A DNA stretch of 64,000 nucleotides, from positions 2,170,001 through 2,234,000 of the forward strand of contig NZ_CP015600.1 of the NCBI RefSeq assembly GCF_001647715.1, in the 5' to 3' direction. Origin of the DNA: Pseudomonas antarctica (GTDB lineage: Bacteria > Pseudomonadota > Gammaproteobacteria > Pseudomonadales > Pseudomonadaceae). A program made the position numbers and the translations under genes. Below the pieces are notes generated by a model. That model worked only from the letters and a program-made list of their open reading frames with translations, had not been told where the DNA came from and made no database searches. Of this stretch, positions 8,186-17,692 are shown piece after piece. Each line of letters opens with the position of its first letter. Within the stretch, counting starts at the first letter, position 1.

Positions 8186-9109
8186 GTGACCGATAATCTC
8201 AGTGGTGTGATCGCCTTCGTGAAAACCGCAGAAGCACTCAGCTTCACAGGCGCGGCGCGGGCGATGGGGATTTCCGCCTCGGCAGTGGGCAAAAATGTGG
8301 TCAAGCTGGAGGCATCGTTGAATGTCCGGCTGTTGCACCGCAGCACGCGTAAGGTCAGCCTGACTGCCGAAGGTCAATTGTTCTACGATCGTTGTCGGAA
8401 AATTCTCGATGACCTGCAGGACGCCCGCGCCATGCTTTCCCATGCCATGCAGGCCCCGCGCGGCAAATTGCGGGTCAGCCTGCCCACCATCGGCTATCGC
8501 TTCCTCTTTCCCCACCTGCTCGCGTTCAGGCAAGCCTATCCGGAGATTGAGTTGGAGCTGGATTTCAACGACCTCCTGGTGGATGTGATAGAGGAGGGCT
8601 TCGACGTGGTGATTCGCAGCGGCGGCCTCGCCGATTCGACGTTGATGGCCCGTAAACTCGGACCTTTTCGCTTTTTACTGTGCGCATCACCCAAATACTT
8701 GCGGGCTAACGGGCGTCCGGAAACCCTCGGTGATCTTGAGCGCCATCAGTGCCTGCGTTATCGCTTTGCAACCACCGGCAAAATCATGGAATGGACCTTG
8801 TCCGCCAACTCGGCGATCACCCAATTACGCCTGCCTACTGCGCTGACCTTGAACAACATGGAAGCCATGCTCATGGCCGCCACCGATGGGCATGGCATAG
8901 CCTACGTGCCGGACTTTCTGGCCCGGGACGCGCTGGCGCAGGCGCAGCTGGAAACCGTGCTGGACGGGCACTCCGATGACCAGGGACAGTTCTGGGCGCT
9001 GTGGCCCTCGAGCCAGCATCTCTCGCCAAAAATCCGCGTATTTGTGGACTTTGTCGCCGAACGCCTTTTTACAACCCCATCAACCGATACCCCACCTGCA
9101 ACTCGGTAA
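8186..9109 (+). CDS. LysR-family transcriptional regulator
   Basis: A 307-aa LTTR. An N-terminal winged HTH (residues about 5-62, including FTGAARAMGISASAVGKNVVKLEASL) is followed by a periplasmic-binding-like effector domain. The start is a GTG at 8186 because the ATG at 8181 runs into an immediate stop; GAGG lies upstream. It is divergent from the MFS efflux gene with 106 bp between starts, the usual arrangement for an LTTR and its target. Its 3' end overlaps the convergent kdpE by 41 bp. The effector is unknown. Confidence 0.9.
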   Translation: MTDNLSGVIAFVKTAEALSFTGAARAMGISASAVGKNVVKLEASLNVRLLHRSTRKVSLTAEGQLFYDRCRKILDDLQDARAMLSHAMQAPRGKLRVSLPTIGYRFLFPHLLAFRQAYPEIELELDFNDLLVDVIEEGFDVVIRSGGLADSTLMARKLGPFRFLLCASPKYLRANGRPETLGDLERHQCLRYRFATTGKIMEWTLSANSAITQLRLPTALTLNNMEAMLMAATDGHGIAYVPDFLARDALAQAQLETVLDGHSDDQGQFWALWPSSQHLSPKIRVFVDFVAERLFTTPSTDTPPATR

Positions 9110-9761
9110 TGAAATGCTGCGGCTGCGCCGGGTCCTCTTCCAGCTTTTGCCGTAAGTGCGCCATGTGCACCCGCAAATAGTGGGCGCGGTCCACGTAATC
9201 CAGGCCCCACACTTCCAGCAATAATTGCCGGTGGGTCAGCACCCGGCTCTGGCCGCGAATCATCGCGCAGAGCAGGCGGTATTCGATGGGGGTGAGATGC
9301 ACAGGCTGGCCCTGGCGCCATACCTCGTGGGTCGAGAGGTCGACTTCAATCTCGCCAAACGCGACCTTGCTGGTGGCTGCCACGGTGCCGGTCTGACCAT
9401 GCCTGCGCAGTTGGGCGCGGATGCGTGCGAGCAACTCGGGCACACCAAACGGCTTGGTCAGGTAATCATCGGCACCTGCGTCCAGGGCGGCAACTTTCTC
9501 TTCTTCGCGATCACGCGCCGACAACACCAGAATCGGCACTGCCAACCAACCGCGCAGTTCGCTGATCAATTGTTTGCCGTCGCCATCCGGCAGGCCGAGG
9601 TCGACGATCACCAGGTCCGGTTGACGGCTGGCGGCATGGATCAGCGCGCGTTTGACGCTGTCGGCCTCGAACACCTGAAAACCTTCATCTTGCAGGGCGA
9701 TCCCGACGAAGCGGCGGATATTGGCTTCGTCTTCAACAATCAAAATGCGTGCGGTGCTCAT
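9069..9761 (-). CDS. kdpE: KdpE response regulator of potassium uptake
   Basis: OmpR/PhoB-type response regulator of 230 aa. The receiver domain has the acidic pocket EDE near residues 10-12 and the phosphoacceptor Asp54 in VIVDLGLPD; the C-terminal winged HTH covers about residues 130-230. Its partner is KdpD. The start ATG overlaps the kdpD stop by 4 bp (ATGA), showing translational coupling; a longer reading frame upstream would run inside kdpD. It is the last gene of the kdp operon and overlaps the convergent LysR gene by 41 bp. Confidence 0.96.
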   Translation of the reverse strand: MSTARILIVEDEANIRRFVGIALQDEGFQVFEADSVKRALIHAASRQPDLVIVDLGLPDGDGKQLISELRGWLAVPILVLSARDREEEKVAALDAGADDYLTKPFGVPELLARIRAQLRRHGQTGTVAATSKVAFGEIEVDLSTHEVWRQGQPVHLTPIEYRLLCAMIRGQSRVLTHRQLLLEVWGLDYVDRAHYLRVHMAHLRQKLEEDPAQPQHFITELQVGYRLMGL

Positions 9762-12409
9762 AAGGCTTCCATGGGCGGGGGTGTGCCTGCCGGTAAAGTG
9801 ATGATGAAGTGCATGCCGCATGCCTCAACGGCGTTGGCTTCGATGCGCCCGCCGTGGGCTTCGACGATGCGTTTGGCCAGTGCCAGGCCCAGGCCGATGC
9901 CAGCGACGGATGATTCCTGCTGGCCGCGCGTGAAGGGTTCGAACAAGTTGGCCGGCGCCCGGCCCGGGCCGTTGTCGCTGACGTCCAGCACAATGGTGTC
10001 CGCAGCAGAGCGGGCGGCGACGGTAATGCTGCTGCCTGGCGGGGTGTATTTGGCGGCGTTGTCCAACAGGTTGACCAGCACCCGTTCGATCAACAGCGCG
10101 TCGATTTCCACCAGTGGCAACCGCGGGTCCAGTGCGGTGTGCACGCAGTGTTGCGCCAGAGGTTCACGTAACTGGCGCAGTGCGCTGCCGACGATTTCTT
10201 CCAGCGAATGCCACTGCCGGTTCAGGCGCACACCGCGTTCCTGCATGCGGGCCATGTCCAGCAGGTTTTCGATCAGCCGCTGCATTGACGTCGCTTGTTC
10301 ATGGATGCCGTGCAGCAACTCGGTCAGCGGGCCTGGTGGGGCGTGGGGCAGGGCGGTGTCGGCGGCACCGATCAGGGTGGTCAAAGGGGTACGCAGGTCG
10401 TGGGATATTGCCGCGAGCAGGGTGTTGCGCATCTTCTCGCCTTCCATCTGCACCAGCGTGCTTTGCGCGACTTCGACGAAATGCACCCGCTCCAGCGCAA
10501 TCGCCAACTGGCTCATGCAGGCTTCCAGCAGGCGGCGCTCCTGCGGATCGCTCAAGCGTTCGCTCTGGGCCAGCTCCAGCACCAGCACGCCGCGTACGCG
10601 CATCGGTGCCTTGAGCGGCAAGTAACACCCTTTGGCCGCCGACAAGGTGTCGGTGCCGTGACCGGCGGCCTGGCCGTGGTCGTAGGTCCATTGGGCGATG
10701 CTCTCGTCAATCGGCAACCCGCCCGCGCCCACGCTGTGCACGCCGTCGGCGGCGTCCGGCAGCGCCAGGCCGACGCGTGCTTCGAATACACCGCTGAAGG
10801 TACGCAGCGCGACTTCACTGATTTGCTCCACCGTCAGCGCCGCCGACAGGTCGCGAGCCAGTCGCGCCAATGAGGTGGCGCGCCGTTCGCGCGCGGCGGC
10901 GGTGCGTGCTTCGTGGCGCAGACGCGCAGTGAGTTGCCCGGTGATCAGGGCGATGCCGAGCATCAGTGCAAAGGTGAAGAAATACTGGGTGTCAGTGACG
11001 GTAAACGAGTAGCGCGGCTGCACGAAAAAGAAGTCGAAACACAGCACCGCCAGCATCGCGGCCCAGACGCCCGGGCCACGTCCGTAACGCAGGGCCACCA
11101 ACACCACGGTGAGCAAAAACAGCATGACGACGTTGGCCAGGTCGAACACTTGCAGCAGCAATGCAGCAATGGCGCTGGCGGCGAAACAGGCGAGTGTGGC
11201 CCACAGATAGGCCAGGGCTCTGCCCGGTGCAGGTGTCGGTTTTTCGATGGCAGGCGCAGGCCCCGGTACTGCACCGTGGGCTATCACGATCTGATCAATC
11301 TGCGGGTGATTGCGGCTGATCCGGTCGCTGACCGACTGATGCCAGAACCGCCACGCCTGGCGCGGATGGTGGCCGAGCACCAGGCGATTGGCGTTGTGCT
11401 CACGGGCACAGGCGACCAGCGCGTCGGCGACGTCCATGCCCGGCAGTGTTGCCGTGTCGGCGCCGAATTCGCTGGCCAGGGTCAGGGTTTTCATGGCCGT
11501 CAGATAGCGCTTGGCGCCGCGGCCCTGGGCTGATGCGACATGCACCACGATCCAGTCCGCTTCGAGTTTTTGCGCCAGGCGCGCGGCTTCGCGCACCAGG
11601 CGCTCATCGCCCGCGTCGCCCGCTACACCCACCAGCAGCCGTTCGCGCGCGGGCCATAAGGCTTTGATTGACTGTTCGCGGCGGTATACGCGCATCTGCG
11701 TGTCGACCCGGTCCGCTGTGCGCCGCAGCGTCAGTTCACGCAGGGCCAGCAGGTTGCCCTTACGGAAGAAATGTTTTGAGGCCCGTTCGGCGTGTGGGCC
11801 GAGGTAGACCTTGCCGTCCTTGAGGCGTTGCAGCAGATCATCGGGCGGCAGGTCGATCACCACCACTTCGTGGGCGTTATCGAAGACGTGATCGGGCACG
11901 GTTTCACGCACGCGGATGCCGATGATTCCACTGACCAGATCATTCAGGCTTTCCAGGTGCTGGACGTTGAGGCTGGTCCACACGTCAATACCGGCGCCGA
12001 GCAATTCTTCTACGTCTTGCCAGCGTTTGGGGTGACGCGAGCCGGGCACGTTGCTGTGGGCCAGTTCGTCCACCAGCACCACGGCGGGGTGCCTGTGCAA
12101 GGCGGCGTCGAGGTCGAATTCGCTGAGCGCGAAGTCGCGGTGCAGCAGGGCGGCGCGCGGCAGTTGTTCGAGGCCATCGAGCAGCGCCGCGGTTTCCGCG
12201 CGGCCATGGGTTTCCACCACGCCGGCGAGTACGTCACGGCCCAGGGCGACTTCGCGTTGCGCCGCTGCGAGCATCGCACAGGTCTTGCCCACCCCAGCAT
12301 TTGAGCCGAAGTAGATACGCAATTTGCCGCGCAAGGCGGCCTGTTCTTCCAGCTGTACCCGGGCCAATAGGGCGTCGGGGTCGGGGCGTTCGTCGTTTAA
12401 TGCGGGCAT
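9758..12409 (-). CDS. kdpD: KdpD sensor histidine kinase
   Basis: An 883-aa potassium and osmotic sensor. It has an N-terminal KdpD domain with a P-loop (GSNAGVGKT, residues 35-43), a universal-stress-like domain, four closely spaced TM helices (DUF4118 region), a GAF-like segment, HisKA with the phosphorylated His in SHDLRTPLTT near residue 668, and a C-terminal HATPase with DNAAKYTP and DNGPG boxes. The start at MPALNDERP is chosen because the upstream in-frame extension runs through an intergenic hairpin. Spacing from kdpB is 76 bp and contains a 12-bp-stem palindrome. Confidence 0.96.
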   Translation of the reverse strand: MPALNDERPDPDALLARVQLEEQAALRGKLRIYFGSNAGVGKTCAMLAAAQREVALGRDVLAGVVETHGRAETAALLDGLEQLPRAALLHRDFALSEFDLDAALHRHPAVVLVDELAHSNVPGSRHPKRWQDVEELLGAGIDVWTSLNVQHLESLNDLVSGIIGIRVRETVPDHVFDNAHEVVVIDLPPDDLLQRLKDGKVYLGPHAERASKHFFRKGNLLALRELTLRRTADRVDTQMRVYRREQSIKALWPARERLLVGVAGDAGDERLVREAARLAQKLEADWIVVHVASAQGRGAKRYLTAMKTLTLASEFGADTATLPGMDVADALVACAREHNANRLVLGHHPRQAWRFWHQSVSDRISRNHPQIDQIVIAHGAVPGPAPAIEKPTPAPGRALAYLWATLACFAASAIAALLLQVFDLANVVMLFLLTVVLVALRYGRGPGVWAAMLAVLCFDFFFVQPRYSFTVTDTQYFFTFALMLGIALITGQLTARLRHEARTAAARERRATSLARLARDLSAALTVEQISEVALRTFSGVFEARVGLALPDAADGVHSVGAGGLPIDESIAQWTYDHGQAAGHGTDTLSAAKGCYLPLKAPMRVRGVLVLELAQSERLSDPQERRLLEACMSQLAIALERVHFVEVAQSTLVQMEGEKMRNTLLAAISHDLRTPLTTLIGAADTALPHAPPGPLTELLHGIHEQATSMQRLIENLLDMARMQERGVRLNRQWHSLEEIVGSALRQLREPLAQHCVHTALDPRLPLVEIDALLIERVLVNLLDNAAKYTPPGSSITVAARSAADTIVLDVSDNGPGRAPANLFEPFTRGQQESSVAGIGLGLALAKRIVEAHGGRIEANAVEACGMHFIITLPAGTPPPMEAL

Positions 12410-12440
12410 GTCATTCCTGTTGAATACAACACATTTAACG

Positions 12441-12466
12441 GTGGGAGCTGGCAAGCCAGCTCCCAC
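12441..12466. repeat. Perfect palindromic hairpin inside the kdp operon (single REP-like unit)
   Basis: GTGGGAGCTGGC and its exact reverse complement are separated by only AA. The core matches the second REP type of this window (GTGGGAGCTGGCTTGCC), but the arms have collapsed onto each other. It lies between kdpB and kdpD and could act as an RNA processing or attenuation structure. Confidence 0.75.
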
Positions 12467-12485
12467 AGTTGAGTGACGGTGTGGC

Positions 12486-14564
12486 TTACACCAAGCCCAA
12501 CCCGCTGAGCAGCATGTCGATCAACTTGATCCCGGCGAACGGCACCAGCACACCGCCCACGCCGTAGATCAACAGGTTGCGATTGAGCAACGCCGCCGCG
12601 CCGATGGCCCGGTAAGTCACGCCGCGCAAGGCCAAGGGGATCAACGCGACAATGATCAGCGCGTTAAAAATCACCGCGCTGAGAATCGCCGAGTTGGGGC
12701 TGCTCAGGTGCATCACGTTCAAGGCGCCGAGCTGTGGGTAGGTCGCGACAAACGCGGCCGGGATGATCGCGAAATACTTGGCCACGTCATTTGCCACGCT
12801 GAACGTGGTGAGGGCGCCACGGGTCATGAGCATCTGTTTGCCGACCTCGACCACTTCGATCAACTTGGTCGGGTTGCTGTCGAGATCGACCATGTTGCCG
12901 GCCTCTTTGGCGGCCTGGGTGCCGCTGTTCATCGCCACCGCTACGTCGGCCTGGGCCAGCGCCGGCGCGTCGTTGGTGCCGTCGCCGGTCATGGCCACGA
13001 GCTTGCCCTGGGCCTGGTAGTCGCGGATCAGTTGCAACTTGTCTTCCGGGCGAGCCTCGGCGAGGAAATCATCCACCCCGGCTTCCACCGCAATCGCGGC
13101 GGCCGTCAGGCGGTTGTCGCCGGTGATCATCACGGTCTTGATGCCCATACGCCGCAGTTCGGCAAAGCGTTCCTTGATGCCGCCTTTGACGACGTCCTTA
13201 AGCTCAACCACACCCAAGGCTTTGGCACCGTCGGACACCACCAGCGGTGTGCTGCCACGCCGTGACACTTCATCGACTTTGGCCTGCAGCGCGGCCGGGA
13301 AACTGCCGCCCAAGGCCTCGATGTGGCTGCGAATCGCATCCGCTGCGCCCTTGCGAATCGCCCGGCCTTCCGGCAGGTCGACGCCGCTCATGCGCGTTTG
13401 CGCGGTGAAGTGCACGAAGCTGGCGCCCAGGGCGTTGATATCGCGCGCGCGGATGTCGAACTTCTGCTTGGCCAGCACCACGATGCTGCGACCTTCCGGG
13501 GTTTCGTCGGCCAGGGACGCCAGTTGCGCGGCATCGGCCAACTCGGCTTCCTTCACGCCCGGTGCCGGCAAAAAGCTGCTGGCCTGGCGGTTGCCCAAGG
13601 TGATGGTGCCGGTCTTGTCCAGCAGCAACACATCCACATCGCCTGCCGCCTCGACGGCACGGCCGGAGGTGGCAATGACATTGGCCGACATCATCCGGCT
13701 CATGCCTGCCACGCCGATGGCCGAAAGCAGGCCGCCGATGGTGGTGGGGATCAGGCACACCAGCAACGCCACCAACACCGTGGCACTGATCACGCTGCCG
13801 CTGCCGCTCATGGCCACGGCGAAGATCGAGTAGGGGCTCAAGGTGGCGATGACCAGCAGGAACAGCAAGGTCAGGCCCACCAGCAAAATCGTCAGCGCGA
13901 CTTCGTTGGGCGTCTTCTGGCGCTTGGCCGATTCGACCATCGAGATCATGCGGTCCAGGAACGATTCGCCCGGGTTGACGCTGATGCGCACCACCAGCCA
14001 ATCGGACAGCACGCGTGTGCCGCCGGTGACCGAGGAGAAGTCGCCACCGGCCTCGCGAATCACCGGCGCCGATTCACCGGTGATCGCGCTCTCATCCACC
14101 GAGGCCACGCCTTCAATCACCACACCGTCCAGCGGCACCAGGTCGCCGGCTTCGATCAGCACCACGTTGTCCTTGCGCAACAAGCTGGCTTCCATCGGCA
14201 ACCAGGCTGCGCCATGACGCGGTTGCTGCAGCAACTTGGCCAGGGTCTGGCGTTTCATGCCGCGCAGGCTCGCGGCCTGTGCGCGGCTGCGACCTTCGGC
14301 CAGGGCTTCGGCGAAGTTGGCGAACAGCACGGTGAACCACAGCCACAAGGTGATGCTGAGGATAAAGCCGCTGGGCGCTTCACCCTTGCCACCCAGGGAC
14401 TGGAACCACAGCAAGGTCGTGAGGATGCTGCCCAGGTACACCACGAACATCACCGGGTTTTTCCACTGGGCCTGGGGCAGTAATTTCTTCAGCGCATCGA
14501 CGCCGGCAGTGAGCACGATGCGCCGATCAAACAGGGGTAAACGAGCATTCTTCATGAGGGACAT
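12486..14564 (-). CDS. kdpB: KdpB, ATPase subunit of the Kdp potassium pump
   Basis: P-type ATPase subunit of 692 aa. The phosphorylated Asp is in DKTGTIT near residue 315. TGES appears in the actuator domain (AITGESAPV), and the hinge [11 protein letters not shown] is present. It energises K+ import through KdpA. The start could be MSLMKN (14564) or MKN (14555), which differ by three residues. It begins 3 bp after the kdpC stop. In the usual arrangement kdpB precedes kdpC; here it follows, an unusual order visible directly in the sequence. Confidence 0.96.
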   Translation of the reverse strand: MSLMKNARLPLFDRRIVLTAGVDALKKLLPQAQWKNPVMFVVYLGSILTTLLWFQSLGGKGEAPSGFILSITLWLWFTVLFANFAEALAEGRSRAQAASLRGMKRQTLAKLLQQPRHGAAWLPMEASLLRKDNVVLIEAGDLVPLDGVVIEGVASVDESAITGESAPVIREAGGDFSSVTGGTRVLSDWLVVRISVNPGESFLDRMISMVESAKRQKTPNEVALTILLVGLTLLFLLVIATLSPYSIFAVAMSGSGSVISATVLVALLVCLIPTTIGGLLSAIGVAGMSRMMSANVIATSGRAVEAAGDVDVLLLDKTGTITLGNRQASSFLPAPGVKEAELADAAQLASLADETPEGRSIVVLAKQKFDIRARDINALGASFVHFTAQTRMSGVDLPEGRAIRKGAADAIRSHIEALGGSFPAALQAKVDEVSRRGSTPLVVSDGAKALGVVELKDVVKGGIKERFAELRRMGIKTVMITGDNRLTAAAIAVEAGVDDFLAEARPEDKLQLIRDYQAQGKLVAMTGDGTNDAPALAQADVAVAMNSGTQAAKEAGNMVDLDSNPTKLIEVVEVGKQMLMTRGALTTFSVANDVAKYFAIIPAAFVATYPQLGALNVMHLSSPNSAILSAVIFNALIIVALIPLALRGVTYRAIGAAALLNRNLLIYGVGGVLVPFAGIKLIDMLLSGLGLV

Positions 14565-14567
14565 CTC

Positions 14568-15215
14568 TTACTCACTGACCGCAATAGAGGGCTGACGCGC
14601 ATCCAGCGCCAAGTTGAGTTGCAGCACATTCACCCGTGGCTCGCCGAGCAAACCAAGGGTGCGGGCGGCGGTGTGGTCGTTGAGCAGTTGCAGCAGTTCG
14701 GTTTCGGGGATCTGCCGCAAGCGCGCCACCCGCGCCAGTTGCAGCCGGGCGTTGGCCACCGAGATGTGCGGGTCCAGGCCCGATGCGGAAGCGGTGACCG
14801 CGTCCACCGGTACCGGTGCGTCGGCGGGCAGGCCGTTGTCCTGGCGATAGGCTTTGGCGCGTGCGCTGACCTGGTCCACCAGTTTCTGGCTGGTCGGCCC
14901 CAGGTTGCTGGCGCCGCTTGCGCCTGCGTTGTAGGGCTGCGAAACGCTTTTGCTCGGGTCTTGCGGGTCGGTACCGAGGGTCATGCTCGGGCGGCCATGG
15001 AAGTACGCGGGCTTGGTGAAATCCTGGCCGATCAGCGCGGAGCCGATCACCAGCCCGTCGCGTTCAATCAGCGAACCCTGCGCCTGAAACGGGAACAACA
15101 GTTGCGCCGCCAGTGTGGTGAAGGCCGGGTACGCCAGCCCTGTCAGCAGCATGAAAAACACCGCCGAAACCAGCACCGGGCGCAACAGCCCTTTGAATAT
15201 CGATTGAGTCGTCAT
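14568..15215 (-). CDS. kdpC: KdpC, accessory subunit of the Kdp potassium pump
   Basis: A 215-aa subunit with one N-terminal TM helix and a periplasmic domain, including the family-typical IGQDFTKPAYFHGRPS and NLGPTS segments. KdpC stabilises the KdpFABC complex and affects its K+ affinity. The ATG at 15215 has AAGGA at good spacing; the ATG at 15221 would be too close. The gene lies directly after kdpA (stop 15226) and directly before kdpB, giving the order A-C-B. Confidence 0.95.
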   Translation of the reverse strand: MTTQSIFKGLLRPVLVSAVFFMLLTGLAYPAFTTLAAQLLFPFQAQGSLIERDGLVIGSALIGQDFTKPAYFHGRPSMTLGTDPQDPSKSVSQPYNAGASGASNLGPTSQKLVDQVSARAKAYRQDNGLPADAPVPVDAVTASASGLDPHISVANARLQLARVARLRQIPETELLQLLNDHTAARTLGLLGEPRVNVLQLNLALDARQPSIAVSE

Positions 15216-15225
15216 CAACATGTCC

Positions 15226-16932
15226 TTAGTTGTACGTCTGGCCGGACAGCAACTGCAGTTGCTCCACCAGTGGGCCGAGCGCGAGCGCCGGCAAGAAGGT
15301 CAAGCCACCGACCACCAGCACCACGAACACCACCAGCAGCATGAACAGCGGGGTCGCAGTAGGGATGGTGCCGGCGCCGGCAGGCACGGTCTTTTTCATC
15401 GCCAGGGAGCCGGCCACAGCGAGCATCGGCAGCATGGTGAAGAAGCGTCCGATCAACATTGCAAGACCGATGGTGGTGTTGAAAAACGGCGTGTTGGCGT
15501 TCAGGCCGGCGAAGGCCGAACCGTTGTTGGCGGTGCCGGAGGTGTAGGCGTACAGCACCTCGCTGAAACCGTGGGGGCCGAGGTTGTTCAGGCTGGCCAT
15601 CGTGTCTGGCCACAGGGCGGCGAGGGCGGTGAAACCAAGAATGCTGATCGGGTGTGCGAGCACCGAGAGCATCACCAGTTTCATCTCTCGGGCCTCGATT
15701 TTCTTGCCGAGGAATTCCGGGCTGCGGCCGATCATCATGCCCACCAGGAACACCGTGAGCAGCGCGTACTGGATCAGGTTGATGAAGCCCACGCCGTCAC
15801 CGCCAAATACGCAGTTGAGCATCATCTGCGCCAGGGGCACGAAGCCGCCCATGGGGGTCAGCGAGTCATGCATGGTGTTGACGGAGCCGGTGGTCGCCGC
15901 CGTGGTGGTGGCGATAAACAGGCTGCTGTCGGCGATGCCGAAGCGCAGTTCCTTGCCCTCCATATTGCCGCCGCTTTGCTCAATCGACAGCGTCTGGTTG
16001 GCACCGGCCTGGGTCAGCAGCGGGTTGCCGGTCTGTTCGGCGCCATACACCAGCGCCAGGAAGCCGATAAACATCACCAGGAACGTGCCGAAAAACACCC
16101 AGCCCTGACGGCGTTGCAGCAGCATGCTGCCGAAGGTGTAGGTCAGCGCCGACGGGATCAACAGCATGCTGAGGATGTGCAGGATGTTGGTCAGCGGTGT
16201 CGGGTTTTCGAACGGGTGCGCAGCATTCATGCTGAAGAAACCGCCGCCGTTGGTGCCGATATGCTTGATCGATTCAAAGCTGGCGACCGCACCGACAATC
16301 AACTGTTGCTGCGCGCCTTCCAGCGTCGTGGCCAAGGCTTGGGAGGCGAAGGTCTGTGGCATGCCTTGCCACACATACACCAGCGCCATGCCCACGCACA
16401 GCGGCAGCATTACCCGGTACAGCGTGCGCGTGAAGTCGACCCAGAAGTTGCCGATATCGGCCGCACTTGAGCGGCTCAATCCGCGAATAAAACCTGCGGC
16501 GGCAACGACGCCTGAAGTGGCGCCGACAAACATCAGAAAGGTGATGACGGCCATCTGGCTGAAGTTTGACAGACTGGTTTCACCCGAGTACGCCTGCCAG
16601 TTGGTGTTGGTAATAAAGGAGGCGGCAGTGTTGAACGCCAGGTCCGGGGTTTGCGCGGCCAACCCCAGTGGGTTAATCGGCAGCACCGCCTGCAAGCGCA
16701 GGACGATATAGCCCAGCAGCATCATCGCCGCGTTCGACAGCAGCAGGGCCGAACCGTAGCGAGCCCAGCCCATGGTTTCCAGTGGGTCGACGCCCAGCAG
16801 GCGATAGGTAAAACGTTCCGGCAAGGCATGGCGGGCCCCGGTGAACACCCGGGTCAGCCACTTGCCCATCAGCACGGCAAGCGCGGTCATCAACCCCAGG
16901 ACCAGCGCAAATTCCAGCAAAGTGCTTAACAT
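15226..16932 (-). CDS. kdpA: KdpA, potassium-channel-like subunit
   Basis: A 568-aa K+-translocating subunit of the SKT (superfamily of K+ transporters) type, with about ten TM helices and selectivity-filter-type repeats such as [19 protein letters not shown] and GTANNGSAF. The start [10 protein letters not shown] at 16932 is the family N-terminus; the longer frame upstream overlaps the preceding small ORF. It is the third gene of the operon, after kdpF and a 27-codon ORF. Confidence 0.96.
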   Translation of the reverse strand: MLSTLLEFALVLGLMTALAVLMGKWLTRVFTGARHALPERFTYRLLGVDPLETMGWARYGSALLLSNAAMMLLGYIVLRLQAVLPINPLGLAAQTPDLAFNTAASFITNTNWQAYSGETSLSNFSQMAVITFLMFVGATSGVVAAAGFIRGLSRSSAADIGNFWVDFTRTLYRVMLPLCVGMALVYVWQGMPQTFASQALATTLEGAQQQLIVGAVASFESIKHIGTNGGGFFSMNAAHPFENPTPLTNILHILSMLLIPSALTYTFGSMLLQRRQGWVFFGTFLVMFIGFLALVYGAEQTGNPLLTQAGANQTLSIEQSGGNMEGKELRFGIADSSLFIATTTAATTGSVNTMHDSLTPMGGFVPLAQMMLNCVFGGDGVGFINLIQYALLTVFLVGMMIGRSPEFLGKKIEAREMKLVMLSVLAHPISILGFTALAALWPDTMASLNNLGPHGFSEVLYAYTSGTANNGSAFAGLNANTPFFNTTIGLAMLIGRFFTMLPMLAVAGSLAMKKTVPAGAGTIPTATPLFMLLVVFVVLVVGGLTFLPALALGPLVEQLQLLSGQTYN

Positions 16933-16945
16933 GTCGTGGCTCCGT

Positions 16946-17029
16946 TCAAATCTTGCCCATGGCAACAATGGCCATGGCAGTCGCAACAAAAAACACCAGG
17001 GAAAGCCCCATGAACATCACGTCGTACAT
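16946..17029 (-). CDS. 27-aa single-helix membrane peptide between kdpF and kdpA
   Basis: An ATG with GGGAG 6 nt upstream opens a 27-codon frame ([20 protein letters not shown]...) that is almost wholly hydrophobic and ends in GKI. It starts 10 bp after the kdpF stop and ends 13 bp before kdpA. Spacing, Shine-Dalgarno and hydrophobicity argue that it is translated. It may be an extra small subunit of the pump or a divergent KdpF-like peptide. No function is known to me. Confidence 0.65.
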   Translation of the reverse strand: MYDVMFMGLSLVFFVATAMAIVAMGKI

Positions 17030-17039
17030 GGCGAACTCC

Positions 17040-17138
17040 CTAGAACTTTTCGGCGCGAATGAGGGCGTAGCCCAAGTAAGCGAACAGCCCGACGGCACAT
17101 AAACCGCTGGCGACATAGATGAAGGTCAGTGTAAGCAC
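17040..17138 (-). CDS. kdpF: KdpF, small stabilising subunit of the Kdp pump
   Basis: A 32-aa single-span peptide starting at GTG with GGGGAG 6 nt upstream. The C-terminal half GLFAYLGYALIRAEKF matches the KdpF pattern (hydrophobic helix followed by LxRxE/D and a basic end). KdpF is a peptide that stabilises the KdpFABC complex. It is the first gene of the kdp operon proper. Confidence 0.8.
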   Translation of the reverse strand: MLTLTFIYVASGLCAVGLFAYLGYALIRAEKF

Positions 17139-17262
17139 GGTGAAACTCCCCTTGTTGAATAAGCCGGCGAGGTTAAGCGTTGGCGTATCAAGCTCGGGCA
17201 CTGATTACAGGCGGCGGTATTAAGACGGTATATAGAAGGTTTTTGCGCGGACGAACGAAAAC

Positions 17263-17292
17263 AAGGGATAGCCCGATGCCGGGGTATCCCTT
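17263..17292 (-). terminator. Possible terminator upstream of kdpF
   Basis: On the minus strand, AAGGGATA pairs with TATCCCTT around a GC-rich inner stem, followed by GTTTTCG. It would end transcription of the small gene at 17328-17444 and separate it from the kdp operon. The T tract is short, so this is tentative. The 120 bp between it and kdpF should hold the kdp promoter; TATATA and TTAATA stretches are present, but I cannot assign a KdpE site. Confidence 0.5.
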
Positions 17293-17327
17293 GAAAGTCT
17301 GGGGTTCTGCTGATTTCAGTGATCAGC

Positions 17328-17444
17328 TTATTTGGCTTTCTTTTTCTTCTCGCCGCGGGTAGCAAGGTGCTCGAAGCAAAACGCGGCGGTGCCGAAGAGC
17401 GCAATCATTGACAGGACGACCATGCCTAAAGTTGAACTTTCCAC
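17328..17444 (-). CDS. Hypothetical 38-aa membrane peptide
   Basis: A GTG with GGAAGT 5 nt upstream opens a frame beginning MESSTLGMVVLSMIALFG, with one hydrophobic helix and a strongly basic C-terminal tail (GEKKKKAK). The codon pattern is that of the neighbouring genes. It lies upstream of the kdp operon but is separated from it by a probable terminator. A downstream ATG would give 31 aa. Function unknown; location next to kdp may be incidental. Confidence 0.55.
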   Translation of the reverse strand: MESSTLGMVVLSMIALFGTAAFCFEHLATRGEKKKKAK

Positions 17445-17603
17445 GATGACTTCCTACGGGTTTTGGGGGTAGGAAGTGACGGTAAAGTGTGCAGCCTTAG
17501 TTGCTCAATAGGGACGACGTAATCGTTATGGCGAATAGGCAATCTATACGCCTTCTTTACGCGAAATGGGTCACTGCATCTTTTATATCGAACGCGGTCC
17601 AGA

Positions 17604-17689
17604 GGTGGGAGTTGGCGTGCCTGCGAGGGCAGCCACTCAGTGTGGCTGATACACCGAGGTGCTGGCATTGCCGGCAAGCCAGCGCCCAT
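17604..17689. repeat. Degenerate REP pair
   Basis: GGTGGGAGTTGGCGTGCCTGCGAGGGC (17604 onward) faces GCCGGCAAGCCAGCGCCCAT (17670-17689). The arms resemble the GCTGGCTTGCC-type REP but have diverged. It lies just downstream of the catalase-like gene. Confidence 0.6.
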
Positions 17690-17692
17690 CGA

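Noticed and set aside
13323..14483. 386-aa open frame opposite kdpB
   Set aside because: His/Gln/Arg-rich antisense shadow of a P-type ATPase gene.
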